A stretch of DNA of 64,000 nucleotides from Dasyornis broadbenti (Eukaryota; Chordata; Aves; Passeriformes; Dasyornithidae): the NCBI GenBank assembly GCA_013397935.1, contig VZRN01004349.1:98640-162639 (forward strand), written 5' to 3'. Position numbers and translations under genes: made by a program. Positions 12,601-23,700 of this stretch are shown piece after piece (within the stretch, counting starts at the first letter, position 1; each line of letters begins with the position of its first letter). Below the pieces are notes generated by a model. That model did no database searches, was not told the origin of the DNA, and worked only from the letters and a program-made list of their open reading frames with translations.

Positions 12601-15600
12601 TTTAGTCATATCACACCCCATATTTTCAACAATGCCTAACAATAAAGTGCCTTATTCATCTCCCTTGAAACTGCTGTTGTGGATCTTCAAAATTTTGTTT
12701 TAAATGTAGTTGTTAAGCAACTGACACTAAAGTTTGGATTTACACAGGTTTACATTGAAAATATAAACTTCTAAATTATGTATCTGGAAAATTCACTGCT
12801 TATTTTTTTGGTTAAACCTGTACAGGAAGACCTAAAAAGTATTCAGTTTGTTCCAGTTCAATGTCCTATCTAGTATGGAGGGAATTATTGATACAAGAGA
12901 TGAATAGTATTTTAATGCTAACTAACATTTCATATTAATATTTCTTATTTTGTGTTTATATTAGTTTATTTCGTGTTAGTACATTTTGTATTTTGTTTAG
13001 GTGTTATTGGGAATTTCATAATCACCACTATCTCCATTTCAGCACAAACCTGGAATAAAGCAATGACATTTAATCCAGAGAAGACATGGGAACTAGAGTA
13101 ATTTGAAGAAATAAAAAGATATTGCAAATAAATAAAATGGAAAGTGTCAAATGAAATGACAGTTAGAACAAATACCAAAAAGCTTTTTTTTGTGTGTGAA
13201 CAGTATCTATTCTTCTATCACAGTCATAATTAAGATAATATGTACACATGTAAGAGTATCCACACCTTGATTACACTATTTTTTCTCTGTCATTGCTTAG
13301 GACAGGTATCCTGTGTTACAACAATAACAGTGCAATTGTAAATCCTCTTTTTTTTTTTTCATTTCCCTGAAGCAACAGGAACGTAGTCTGGTCCAAATGA
13401 AAAACACTGAAAGATTTTGAGGGCAAAAAAGTGTAGAGGTCTTAACATTTCATAGTGATTCAGTTGATAACCTCGGCTAATAACATACAGATAGTGGCTT
13501 TTGAATATCACATTAGCCTCTTGACAATAAGCTCGCTCAAAAGCATTTTTCACCAAATAATATAAGCATTATTGTTACATCTAGACATCATGTCTAGATG
13601 TAAATGGCATTCAATACCACTATTCAAATTAATTGTCTTAAGGGAGCATACCAGTGAAGTAGAAATGAAATTTAATAGAATTACATGTAGAATGTTGTGG
13701 ACATTTCATCAAAGTAGTATTCTCTTAATTATTCTTGTGTTGACAATTGCTGGGGCATGGTAACAGAGCTTGAGAGCCTATGTTTTGGGATTTTTATTAG
13801 TATAATAATTTTCTGTGCAGTAGGTTCTTCGCACAAGCCTCCAAACAAATGACTGCAATGGCTATTTGATAATATTCAGTCAGTCATATGATCAAACAAG
13901 TACACTGACTACTTAACTGTGCAAATATAATATGATTTCTTTTAGGAAACTAATGCATTGTTATTGTTTTATTCAGAGAAAGAAATAAATATAACAAGTA
14001 ATTTTTTTCAGTTATTTTGAGCAGGTATGTGTTTTATCATGGTCATTTTCACAGCAACTATTAAAGGATTTCCACAGAGCAGAAGCAGAGGTTCAGAGAT
14101 GTCAGCCACATGCTTAGGAAAAGATGTTTTAATAGGCCTTGGCAGTGATTATTTGCTATACTTTAGATTCTCCAAAACTCTGAATTCCCACTGGAATTGC
14201 CATGCAAAATTTTAACAAATTGCAAGGTGTTTATATGCCTGGACCTCATTCTTTTGGGGATATGTAAGGCTTAAGAACCTGCTAGTAATGTAAAAAAATT
14301 AAAAATATTAACACAAAAGATGGGAATTTTTAACAGTGTTTTATAGCAGGGAATTCTCAGATGTTTATATTCCACTTATCTGAAAATTTATCTTCTTTTT
14401 AAAAAAAAACAGAAACAGATATTACAGCAGAAGCATACATAATATCTCCTATCAAATAGCAGTGATGTTCAAAAGGAGAGTTATCATCAACAACTATCAC
14501 TGCCTTTGCAATTCTTATTTTACAGGGAAAGAGACACTGAACTACAACTGTGGCATAAAAAACAATCTGCTTCCTCTTCAGAGCCATACTCAACTAAAGT
14601 CCTTAAAGTCAGTAATGTCATAAAATCATAAGAATATAGTAGGGAGGAGATGTCAGAGTATGACTAGGGAAACCAAAAGGCTGATTTCCAAGGGAAGATT
14701 TTCAAAACTTAGCATACATACATAAGGTATCGAGAAAGAGTTTTATTTATGAAGAATCTCACAGATTAAAACCTGAGGGAAAAAGGAGAGATCAGGAGAA
14801 GGAACATATGCAGATATTGATTCTTTCTACTAGCAAGAGGTCTACTTAATTTCAAGAATAAGTTCTTGTGCTATGCTGTAGGTTTATGCAGAGTAGATTA
14901 ATTTCAAGCTCATTTCCTGAAGGTTTTATCTTCTTAAGGTTATTAGCAGCAATTTGCTAGTCAAAGGAAATTAGCTCTACACTGATAGTGCCCTACAAAT
15001 AAGAAATCAATAATAATTACTTTGCACATCAAAAGAATTAGATTGGTAACTGTTGAAACTTTTTATTTGCCATGATAATATTGCAAAATGAATAAAGTTA
15101 TAGTCAAAGACATGATTGCAGCACTAAATATAGTAGATTAATTCCAGTGCTTGAAAGTGGGCGGCCCTAATTTAAACTTATTTTCATTTATCTGTTACTC
15201 TTGTTAATGGATTGAAGTAAAATGTAAAGAAGAAAAGGTATGTTAAATGACTTCCAAAGTATCACGAGAAACCAATAGAAGTGTAGTTTGTTGCAAAAAC
15301 TGGAGGAGAACCTCTGGCATATCTTCAACAAACTCATAATTTCAGTTATCTTTGTGATTGGCTACAGAGAGAAGAACTGAAGTAGGGTCAAATTTCCTTT
15401 GGGCTGATGGAGGGTATAATTTTGCAAATTGAATCCTTTGTTATGTTGGCTGGAGAAAACAATATATTTAGCTACATTTTCCTCAAAGCAAGACATTTTT
15501 GTTTTAGAAATAGAGTGAAAGTAATAAATAACATACCTCTATTATTTCATTGGTTTTAAAAAGGGATTACAATTTCATAGGATAAGGAGGTGACAATCAT

Positions 15601-15954
15601 CTCTTCAGAAGTAATATAAGGAAGTCAGCTACGCAAAAGGCACCTTAAATAAAAAGAGGTCCTCTAACAACTTTAAACATAAAATAAATACTGTGATCCT
15701 AAAAGCAACAAAGTTTGGAAGTGTATCAGTCATATGTGAGATAACTTGTTTTCAATAGTAATATGATACCTGTACATTGTAGATAATTGAAATAAAAAGA
15801 AAGTGAGCTTTATTATTTTCATATTTCTTGGATTTTTTTTTTATTCCAGCACCAGGCAGTTGTAAAAATGGCATCTGTTGAAGTGCCATGTGAGAGCAGA
15901 GACAAACAACTATGGGTAGCAGAAGGTATAAAATGTTTCTGAGAAAAAGTACAG
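9658..15954. other. AT-rich non-coding stretch
   Basis: About 6.3 kb with no gene or transposon recognised. A strong acceptor-like tract ends at about 11280 (CTTTGTCTTTTGCAG), but what follows has early stops in all three frames. The 13-bp-arm palindrome at 13575-13603 lies inside. Other content is simple poly-T or poly-A runs, for example near 11440 and 13345. Confidence 0.55.
13575..13603. repeat. perfect palindrome, 13-bp arms, 3-nt loop
   Basis: TTACATCTAGACA (13575-13587), loop TCA (13588-13590), then the exact reverse complement TGTCTAGATGTAA (13591-13603). It can form a hairpin on either strand. No flanking terminal repeat, T-run or transposon terminus was seen, so its role is unknown. 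Confidence 0.95.
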
Positions 15955-17430
15955 ACATCATAGCGAGGCCACTCATGATCATTTTTGAAAGGTTGTGACG
16001 ATCAAGAGAGGTGCTTGAGTACTGTAATAAAGCAAATGTCACCTAGGACTTCAATAAGGACAAGAAGGAGGACCCAGGGAAGTACAGACCATTCAGCCTC
16101 TCCTCAAGCCCTGGAAAGGTGATGGAGCTCTTCATTCTGGATGCAATCTCTATACACATGGATGACAGGACGGTGATCAGCAGTAGTCAGCATGGACTCA
16201 AAAAAGATAAATCAAGTTTGACCAACCTAATTGCCTTCTATGGTGAAACAACTGCCTGTATGGATGAGAGGAGAGCAGTGGGTATCGTCTACCTTGATTT
16301 CACCAAGACAACTAGGCAACATTGTCTGTGACAACATCCTCATAGGCAAACTCAAATGGACAGGATGAATGGAGAGTGAGGTGGATTGAGAACCGAATGA
16401 GTGGCAGATCCCAGAGGGTCGTAATCAGTGGCACAGTGTCTGGTTGGAGGCCTGTCGCTAGTGGTGTCCCCCAAGGTTTAATTACTGGACCCAATATTGT
16501 TTGATTTATCAATGTCTTGGGTGAAGGCACAGAGTGCCTGCTCAGCAAGTTTGACACAAATCTGGGAGGAGTGGCCAATACCCCAGGGGGCTGTGCAGCT
16601 CTTCAGGAGAACCTCAACAGGAAGGAGAAAGCGGGAAAGAACATTCTGAAGTTCAAAAAAAAAAGGCAAATGCAGGGTCCTGCCCCTGGAGAGGAATAAC
16701 CCCAGGCACCAGCACAGGCTGGGGGCTGACCTGGTGGAAAGCAGCTCTGCAGAGAAGGACCTGGGGGTCCTGGAGGACAACAAGGTGTCCATGAGCCAGC
16801 AGTGTGTCTGTGTGGTCAAGAAGGCCAATGGCATCCTGGAATGTGTTAGGAAGGGGATTGCCAGCAGTTTGAGGGAAGTGAGTCTGTTCTTCCACTCAGC
16901 CCTGGTGAGGCACACAGCGGGTGCTGTGTCCAGTTCTGGGCTCCTCAGTATGAAAGGGACATGGAGCCCTTGGAGAAGGTCCAAAGGAGGGCTGCGAAGA
17001 GGATGAAGGGACTGGAGCATTTCTTTTACGAGGACAGGCTGAGGGAACTAGGTCTGTTCAATCTTAAGAAGAGACAACTGAGATGGTGTCTTATCAATGT
17101 CTATGAATATCTGAAGGGAGGGTGTCAAGAAAATGGATCCAGGCTCCTCTTGGTGGTGTTGAGCAGTAGGACAAGATGCAACAGACAGAAGCTGATGCAC
17201 AGGAAGTTCCACCTGAATATAAGGAAGAACTTTTTGCTGTTCCTGTGACCACACACTGGAACAGTTTGCCCAAAGAGGTTGTGGAGTCTCCCTTCATGGA
17301 GATACTCAAGAACTGCCAGGGCACAATCCTATGCCATGTGCTGTAGGATGACCCTCCTTGAGCAGGGAGGTTGGACCAGATAATCTCATGTGGTCCCTTC
17401 CAAACTGACTGATTCTGCTATTCTGTGATG
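15955..17430 (+). mobile_element. CR1 LINE, 5'-truncated, dead RT
   Basis: A CR1 retrotransposon copy of about 1.5 kb, running from just before the RT domain to the 3' end. Full-length CR1 is about 4.5 kb, so the 5' half including the endonuclease is missing. RT landmarks appear in order: 'EDPGKYRPFSL' and 'GKVMELFILD' near 16065-16140; 'SSQHGLKKDKSSLTNL' near 16185-16230; motif A as 'VYLDFTKT' near 16290; motif B as GVPQG near 16463-16477; and the thumb-side 'SSSAEKDLGVL' and 'MSQQC' near 16742-16805. Motif C, normally FADD in CR1, reads F-D-T-N at 16550-16561. That fits an in-frame loss of six bases and removes the catalytic Asp pair. An A-run at about 16656 adds a frameshift. The copy ends in CR1-type 'ggtcccttccaaactgac' and 'ctattctgtgatg'. 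It is non-autonomous and inactive. Confidence 0.95.
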
Positions 17431-19154
17431 TTGCTTATCCTTGTACTTTCACATAAACAATGGGTTTAAGGGATTTTCATGCATGATAAAACTGTATTGG
17501 GAACCTTGTGGAAGATGACTTCTGGGATTCAGTGATCCTGAGAAGCCCACGTCTGTTCTACTAGGCTCTCTATTCTTATTCTTATTCTTAGAATATAAGG
17601 TCCATAAGGAAAACAACCCCAACACTGAGATGAAAATACTGTAAAGAAATCCTTGTAATTTTGGCTTTTCAATGTTTGATGCACCTGCTTGGTATTGAAT
17701 AATGGAAGAGGCAGAACAACCTAATATGGTATCATTTTACATTGGCCAAATTAGTGTAACAATTTGCTGCTAAAAAGTGCAGTATGTATTTATATTCACT
17801 CCAGAATTAGAAAAAATAGGGCTGTAAAATGTTGCACATTTATTTCCCAGATACTGTGGAAGACATGAATAAACATTTTAGCATCTATGTTAATACTGAT
17901 CTTTTATTTTTATGGCTTGAAATGATCTGACGTGCCAATAGTTAAAATAAAAACCAATCCCTTTAAGTGCATAATCTTTCCTCAGAAGTCATTCCAGTCC
18001 CTAAACGTAATCATGAATGGTCAATCTTCAGCCTCAGTTATCTCTAGTGTGCTCTGAATTCACTTTTGATATTGATAAAGTATTTTAGAAATTAAAAAAA
18101 GGAAAAAAGATAAGGCAATGTGATCCACAATGTATAAATCTTAAATATAATTAATATTATGTAGTCAGGTTGAAGAATGTCCTTAGTCTTTCAGAGAAGG
18201 CACATGACTATGTGAATAACTTAATTTACTGGCATAAGGAGGCAGTGATGGAAGAGATACAGCACTTTAATGCAATGCTGGGATAAAAATTACCATTGCA
18301 CACACTAAATGCTATATTCAGTCTGTAAAACATTTGGATAGCTTCACAAGATGGATGATTATTGATTGAATAATTTTGATTTTAATAAAATTCTCTGTGG
18401 ATTTTTCTTGTATTTTTTTGCGTCCCACTGTTATATCTATTTCAGTTTTGTCAGATATGTCTATATGATGTTCTTGGTACATCAAAAAACAATTAATGCA
18501 GAAGTATATAGGCTGCATAGATTAATACCTTGGAGTATCTCCCCTATTCAGCTCTCCAGTAGGAATTTTCTGTGTCTTCTCCTACTTCCTCAGACTTTTC
18601 AAAAAACGTAAACAAAGCACAAACAGATGGAAAAAAAAAAAAGACAAACAGGAAAAAGACCCACCCCCTAGCAGACTTAATAACTTGAATAAAGTACATT
18701 TGGCATATATTTATTTCAACCCAGCAAGGTTATTATCTCACAGGTAAGGACATGCAAGAGGAAGTGTTAGATGAAGGAACCTTTGTTTGCAGTCTCCAGA
18801 GTATTTTATCAAAATGGCAAAGGCCAAACACAGAAGTACACGTTTTAAAAAAACTAACTGTATTTTGGGAGAAAACATCCTGTTGGAAGTGAATGGAAAT
18901 TGTCCTAGGAGATGAAGCCAAAGTTTTCAATTGGCCATTAAAACAAATTAAAACTACTGCAAACCGCACAGTGGAGATGTAATAAAGTATGGTTGAGTGA
19001 GTGAGCTATTACATTTTACATCCCACATTGATGAAATGTTCTTGCAGTGCTATGCCAGAACGACTTCATAGTAAACTATGATAATCTGTGGAGATAGCTG
19101 TTGCCTGGATAAATGCTCATAAAGAAGTTTGGGTCAGTGTGGTCTCTTTATTCA
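17431..19154. other. AT-rich non-coding stretch
   Basis: No gene or named transposon recognised. A short (TATTCT)n tract sits at about 17570-17590, just downstream of the CR1 3' end. Open frames on both strands near 18318-18611 overlap and lack protein-like content. Confidence 0.5.
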
Positions 19155-19400
19155 TTGCATGAACCCAGTCCCTTAATCATCTTTGTGGCCCTTCTCTGGA
19201 ATGTATCCAGCATGTCCATATCTCTCTTGTACCGAGAAGCTCAGAATTGGCAACAGTGCTTCAGGTGTGGCCTGGCCAGTGCTGCAACAAGGGGAAGGAT
19301 CACCTCCTTCCACCTACTGGCAATACTTTACCTAAAGAAGCCCAGGACAGTCTTTATCTTCTTTGCAGCAAGAGTGCATTCCTTCTTATTTACCCCATTA
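19155..19400 (-). mobile_element. CR1 LINE fragment (ORF2 C-terminal part)
   Basis: Read on the minus strand, this matches the segment of CR1 just past the RT core. The plus-strand text contains hallmark antisense strings such as 'cccttaatcatctttgtggc', 'tccagcatgtccatatctct', 'ttcaggtgtggcctggccag' and 'tctttgcagcaagagtgcat'. In the sense direction these correspond to the CR1 region covering the 'YCVQFWAPQFKKD'-like and 'LERVQRRA'-like segments. Both ends are ragged and the 3' tail is absent. The 102-codon plus-strand open frame across 19113-19421 is antisense to this element and is not a gene. Confidence 0.88.
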
Positions 19401-21225
19401 TTTACAATGTTACTTGCCTGACACCTTTCTACAGATGATCCAAACTAGGTTCTGCATCTCTGTTAATATATTCAGCATCAATTGACTGCTTGTCACACAT
19501 AGGTTGCTCCTATTGAATGTTGGATATAATGACACACTAATTAGAAGGTTTTCCAGAGTCCAATTTTGTCCAAGATTCTGTCAAAAGGAGAATGGAAGGT
19601 GGTTTTCGTGGTATGGGAAGCACCTTCCAAGGATCAGAAAAACATTCCACTGAGTAGTCCTACAAACGGAAGTTGATTACCTGCTGAAAAGCACATACAA
19701 AGATTTATACCTTTTACATATATATATATCCAGCAGTCTCAAAGGACAGATTATGCTCATTATTGAAATAGTTTTGTTTAGGGTCAACAAGATTTTATTA
19801 CCAGAGGATTTAAAAAGATCTGAGCAGTCTGTTTGATAATGCCACACTATCAATATTTAAATGAGAATTAGATTTTAGACTAGATTAGAATTAGAATCTC
19901 AACAGATTTTTTCAAAGACAGCATGACTTTTCTGAATGGTGGTTGTTACAGTAAAAATAAGAATAAAATCCAGTAAAATAACTTTAAAATCCTTTGTCAT
20001 CCCTGCTGTTTCTCTATCAAAAATCAGGATACAAAGTCATTGGTGGTTCAGATTACTGGAAACAGCGGATAGAGACTGTGAAGTGAACTACTGCAATATC
20101 AGGGAAGAGAACAAACTGTTTAAGAAAGAATTCTTTGACACAACTAAATATAAATCTAGTTTCCCTTAAAAAAGGGTTCGTTTTGCTAAACTAATTTAAT
20201 TCAGTATTTTTAGACTCTTCCACTCAAGACAAAAAAAGGTAATAAAGTTTCTAGTGAAGGAAAATTTAATAATTTCTTTTGTGTCAAACCAATATTTTAT
20301 GCCAACTCAAACTCGATATGGAAATGCTCCCTTGCAGTAAAGAAGAGACCAATAGTTTCTTATAGCGATGTAAATTATCAATTCTTATAATACATTACGT
20401 TTCTTCTGGATGCTATTTCTCATTTTCTTTTCAAAGAATCATACCCAAGTATGTTCTCATTCTGTGCTCTAATGTCTGTCTAGCAAGAAAGAGATAAGAA
20501 TAAGCACATAATGATACTATTTTATACAGAGTTTATTTACTTCAGGAGATAGAAAACTGCAGTATATGCTTTAAGAATTATAGGCTATGTACTTCTACTT
20601 GGAAATTTTGGGATTTTTTTTGGTTTTTTATTCATTAGCTAAAAGTAGCTGGAAAAATTTTTTTTACTAAGTACTTGACAAGATCTAAATAGCTGATAAT
20701 GGCTTTATTTAAAGGCAAATACTCTGATTTTTATTTTTAGTAGATATTTGACTATTTCTTATTGTTTTATACAAAATTACAGACACAAAATTTATTACAC
20801 CACTTTTCAGAACTTCTGTCATTTTTTTTGTTTCGCTTCATATGAAATTTTGAAAGTCTTTTTTTATAAGTGCCCAAAATCAAATGAAGTCATGTTCACT
20901 TAATTTCCCATAAAAAGAAAGTACTGATATTCAGCAAATCCTGTGGAAACAAAAGATTGAAGAGGTAGAGAAGACACATCTGAACTGAGATCACATGTAA
21001 TGCCAAGACAGGTCTGACAAAAGGGAGGTGTTATAGGAGATGACAGAGATGAGGTCATATTGCTCAGGACTTTTCTTTTGTGGTTGGTGGCTGTGACAGA
21101 ATCTTGCCTAACATATAGCAACTGTTTTATTTTTTTTTTAGAAAATACATTTAATTATGTGAAGATAAATAGTCAGTTCTCAAGTTAGACATGACTTAGC
21201 TTTATTTATTTCCTGGAATTATTTG
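19401..21225. other. AT-rich non-coding stretch
   Basis: No gene or transposon recognised. It contains a short (TA)n tract at about 19717-19730 and poly-T runs. Short open frames at 19936-20169 (plus) and 20900-21121 (minus) are not supported by any recognisable motif. Confidence 0.5.
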
Positions 21226-21351
21226 AGGGCAGGCTGGATGGGGCTTTGAGGAACGTCATCTAGTGGAAAGTGTCCCTGCCTGTGGCAGGGGGTTGGAAAG
21301 AGATGATCTTTAAGGTCCCTTCCAACCCAAACCGTTCTATGGTTCTATGAT
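21226..21351 (+). mobile_element. CR1 LINE 3' end, well preserved
   Basis: A short CR1 3'-UTR fragment whose sequence is close to the typical avian form: 'aggctggatggggctttgag', 'ggaaagtgtccctgcctgtg', 'gatgatctttaaggtccctt', then 'ccaacccaaaccgttctatg' and a second 'ttctatga' unit. It is strongly 5'-truncated, as most CR1 copies are. It looks less diverged than the other copies in this window, so it may be the youngest insertion here. It carries no coding sequence. Confidence 0.94.
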
Positions 21352-23134
21352 TTGCAAATCTTATTTGGCAAGCAGCACCTTTTGTGCCCAAGTACAAACC
21401 ATTTCTGTGACAGTGACTCAAGTGTCTACTGTTCCTCTTTCACATCCCTCAGCTGCCATGTGCACACAGAGCATTTGAGCTCAGGCTTTTCTTTCATTCC
21501 AGCTAGTGCTATCAGCATGAACATCCCCAGAGAGCATCTGAACTGCAGGTTTTGAATTTTTTTGGCCATATCAGGTCTCATTACCTCTTTTAAGGATCCT
21601 AGTATCAACAATAAGATCCCTTGTCCACTCTCTTGTTGCTTAATGGTTTGTGAACAATTTAGAAACAACTCTACCAATTAAAATATTTTTTTTGTGTTAC
21701 AATGGTGTAATTCACTGTTGCCAGTTATACAGTTGTCATGGTAACAAAGAAATGGTAAGCATTGATTTTTTACTTCTATCAAAATCATATTTTCCAATCC
21801 CAAATACTTAGAGCTAAATGCCTGAACTCATAAATATCCTAGCACTCAAAAAATCTGGCACATCTTAGCCCTCACTGTCCTCTGAAACATACCTTTATTC
21901 TGATTTCTGAAAATCAGATGTGAAATCCATGAAATTGTCTCAGCTGCAGACAGAATCTTTGATTCCAATTGATACAAATGTCTTTGGAAGACAACGAATG
22001 TCTAGAAGACGTAGAATATATAGAAAAATAACACAGAGTTTTGCATACTTTAAAATTTTGAATTCCTTGGTATTTTTGTAAGTAATTTCCCTAATTCTAA
22101 TTAATGATCTAATCTGAAGTAATTCAGTCCTTAAATCATTTTCACGTGTCATCTGGGAAATCTAAGCAAGGACTATTGCTATTGTACAGTATAGTATTGT
22201 GTTATTGCTTCTCATCATGTTATGCACAGTCCTTTAGCATAAAGATTTTCTCTGGGTAGTTTGGAGGTTGGAGAAATAACAGTAGAATATTAAATTAAAT
22301 ACCTAAATATCACTCACCTTGCAATAAAAATATGCCAAGGAGTATTCAGACTTTATGTGCTGCTTATTAATAAATAAATCCATAAATAAATAAACCTAAT
22401 TACTGTCAGAAGAACCTTCCACTATTTGATCTTTGAAGTAACAGACAAAGAATAATTAGTGTAGATCTAAGAATTTATTGTTGGTATTTCTGAGTGCAAA
22501 ATGGAATGCATTCATTAACTGGTCTTATTAAAAGGCATATACACATTTTTAAAGGCCATAAGCAATTTGAATAATCCCTATTCACTGTGTCTGATTTGTT
22601 TCTTCTGTTTAACTATCATTTTCTGATACCAAATCGGTAATAATTTTGTTGAATATTTAACATTATAAAAGCAAACTGCAAATTAGGAAAAATTCCTTCC
22701 ACTGTTTGTACTGTAGATGAAGTTACAGACAGATCTGAGAAAATTTCATCAAACATTACTGTGCAGTTATTTTCCAGACAGAGTGGAGGTTTTTAAACAG
22801 TTCTTTAACGATCCACTGAAAGAAATATTTTTTCCATTGCATAGAACAGCAATATCAGTGTTTATTTCTCCAGGAAATCTTTTCATAATGAGAAATGCTT
22901 TCTAATTTTTATCTGTAGGGAAAGTTAGATTTCTGTGGAAAAAAGAAGACTTTGTAGCAAAATGTGGGCACAGAGTTCTACCATGAAATTAGTTCCTTCT
23001 GTGAATAAAACCACATATAAGAAATTTACAGATTACTTGAACAATGACCTAGTATAAGTTCTTAATTTCCGCTTGCAAAAGATGAAGTTTTGAATTATGC
23101 TTTTCATGCTGAGGTAGCAAAATGATGCAATAAG
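21352..23134. other. AT-rich non-coding stretch
   Basis: No gene or transposon recognised. An RFX/X-box-like palindromic motif, GTTGTCATGGTAAC, lies at 21732-21745. A (AAATAAAT)-like simple stretch lies near 22370-22395. Confidence 0.5.
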
Positions 23135-23300
23135 TGCTCAGAGAACTTGTGGAAACTGCATCCTTGGACATCTTCAAAACTCAAGGCCCTGATATTGCAG
23201 TTGAATCATCATGATTGGCCTTGCAGCAAAGTGGGACCTCAGAATATGGACTTTGGAGGTTGGACCAGGTAACTTCTAAATTTCACATTCATTCTAAATT
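23135..23300 (+). mobile_element. CR1 LINE 3'-end fragment, degraded
   Basis: Plus-strand remnant of the last coding part and 3' end of CR1. 'tgcatccttggacatcttca' matches the usual '...catccttggagatattcaaaa', and 'ggttggaccaggtaacttct' matches the '...ggttggaccagatgatctct' segment before the 3' terminus. The terminal repeats are barely visible as 'cattctaaat'. Divergence is high, so the copy is old. Confidence 0.7.
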
Positions 23301-23575
23301 ATTGCAGGATTTGATTGCAGATTTTAAGAATCCCAACCTTGCTCTGGGTGTGTTTGAATTTTTAAGAAAATGTAGTTTTGCCAAATTTTTTGTTAATAGC
23401 ATTTCTTCTTTGATGCTGCTGCTAGGGTCTGCACTTGCTGGTCAACAGACTCCTATGTTTGCCTTGCACAAGTTTTGTCTCTATCCAAACACTTAACAGG
23501 CAGCAGCTCTGATTCTGTCTTGACAAAGTATTTGAGATAGTGTCTTATATCTTGAATCAACTTTCTGACACATGT

Positions 23576-23700
23576 CATAGAGTCATTGAATCACAGAGTG
23601 GAGTGGTTTGGAGGGCACCTTTAAAAGTCATCTGACATTAAACATGTACTCATCAAGTGCTATCTAGTCCTAGCACCCACCTATCAACAAAAATTTCACT
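23576..23700 (-). mobile_element. CR1 LINE 3'-end fragment, degraded
   Basis: In plus-strand reading the block begins 'atagagtcattgaatcacag', the inverted form of the CR1 terminal repeats. It continues 'gtggtttggagggcaccttt' and 'aaaagtcatctgaca', the antisense of the 3' UTR. The right boundary is vague. It is a second, oppositely oriented CR1 scrap about 275 bp from the one at 23135-23300. Confidence 0.72.

Noticed and set aside
16478..17020. 180-codon minus-strand open frame
   Set aside because: It is antisense to the plus-strand CR1 copy at 15955-17430, whose sense frames match CR1 ORF2.
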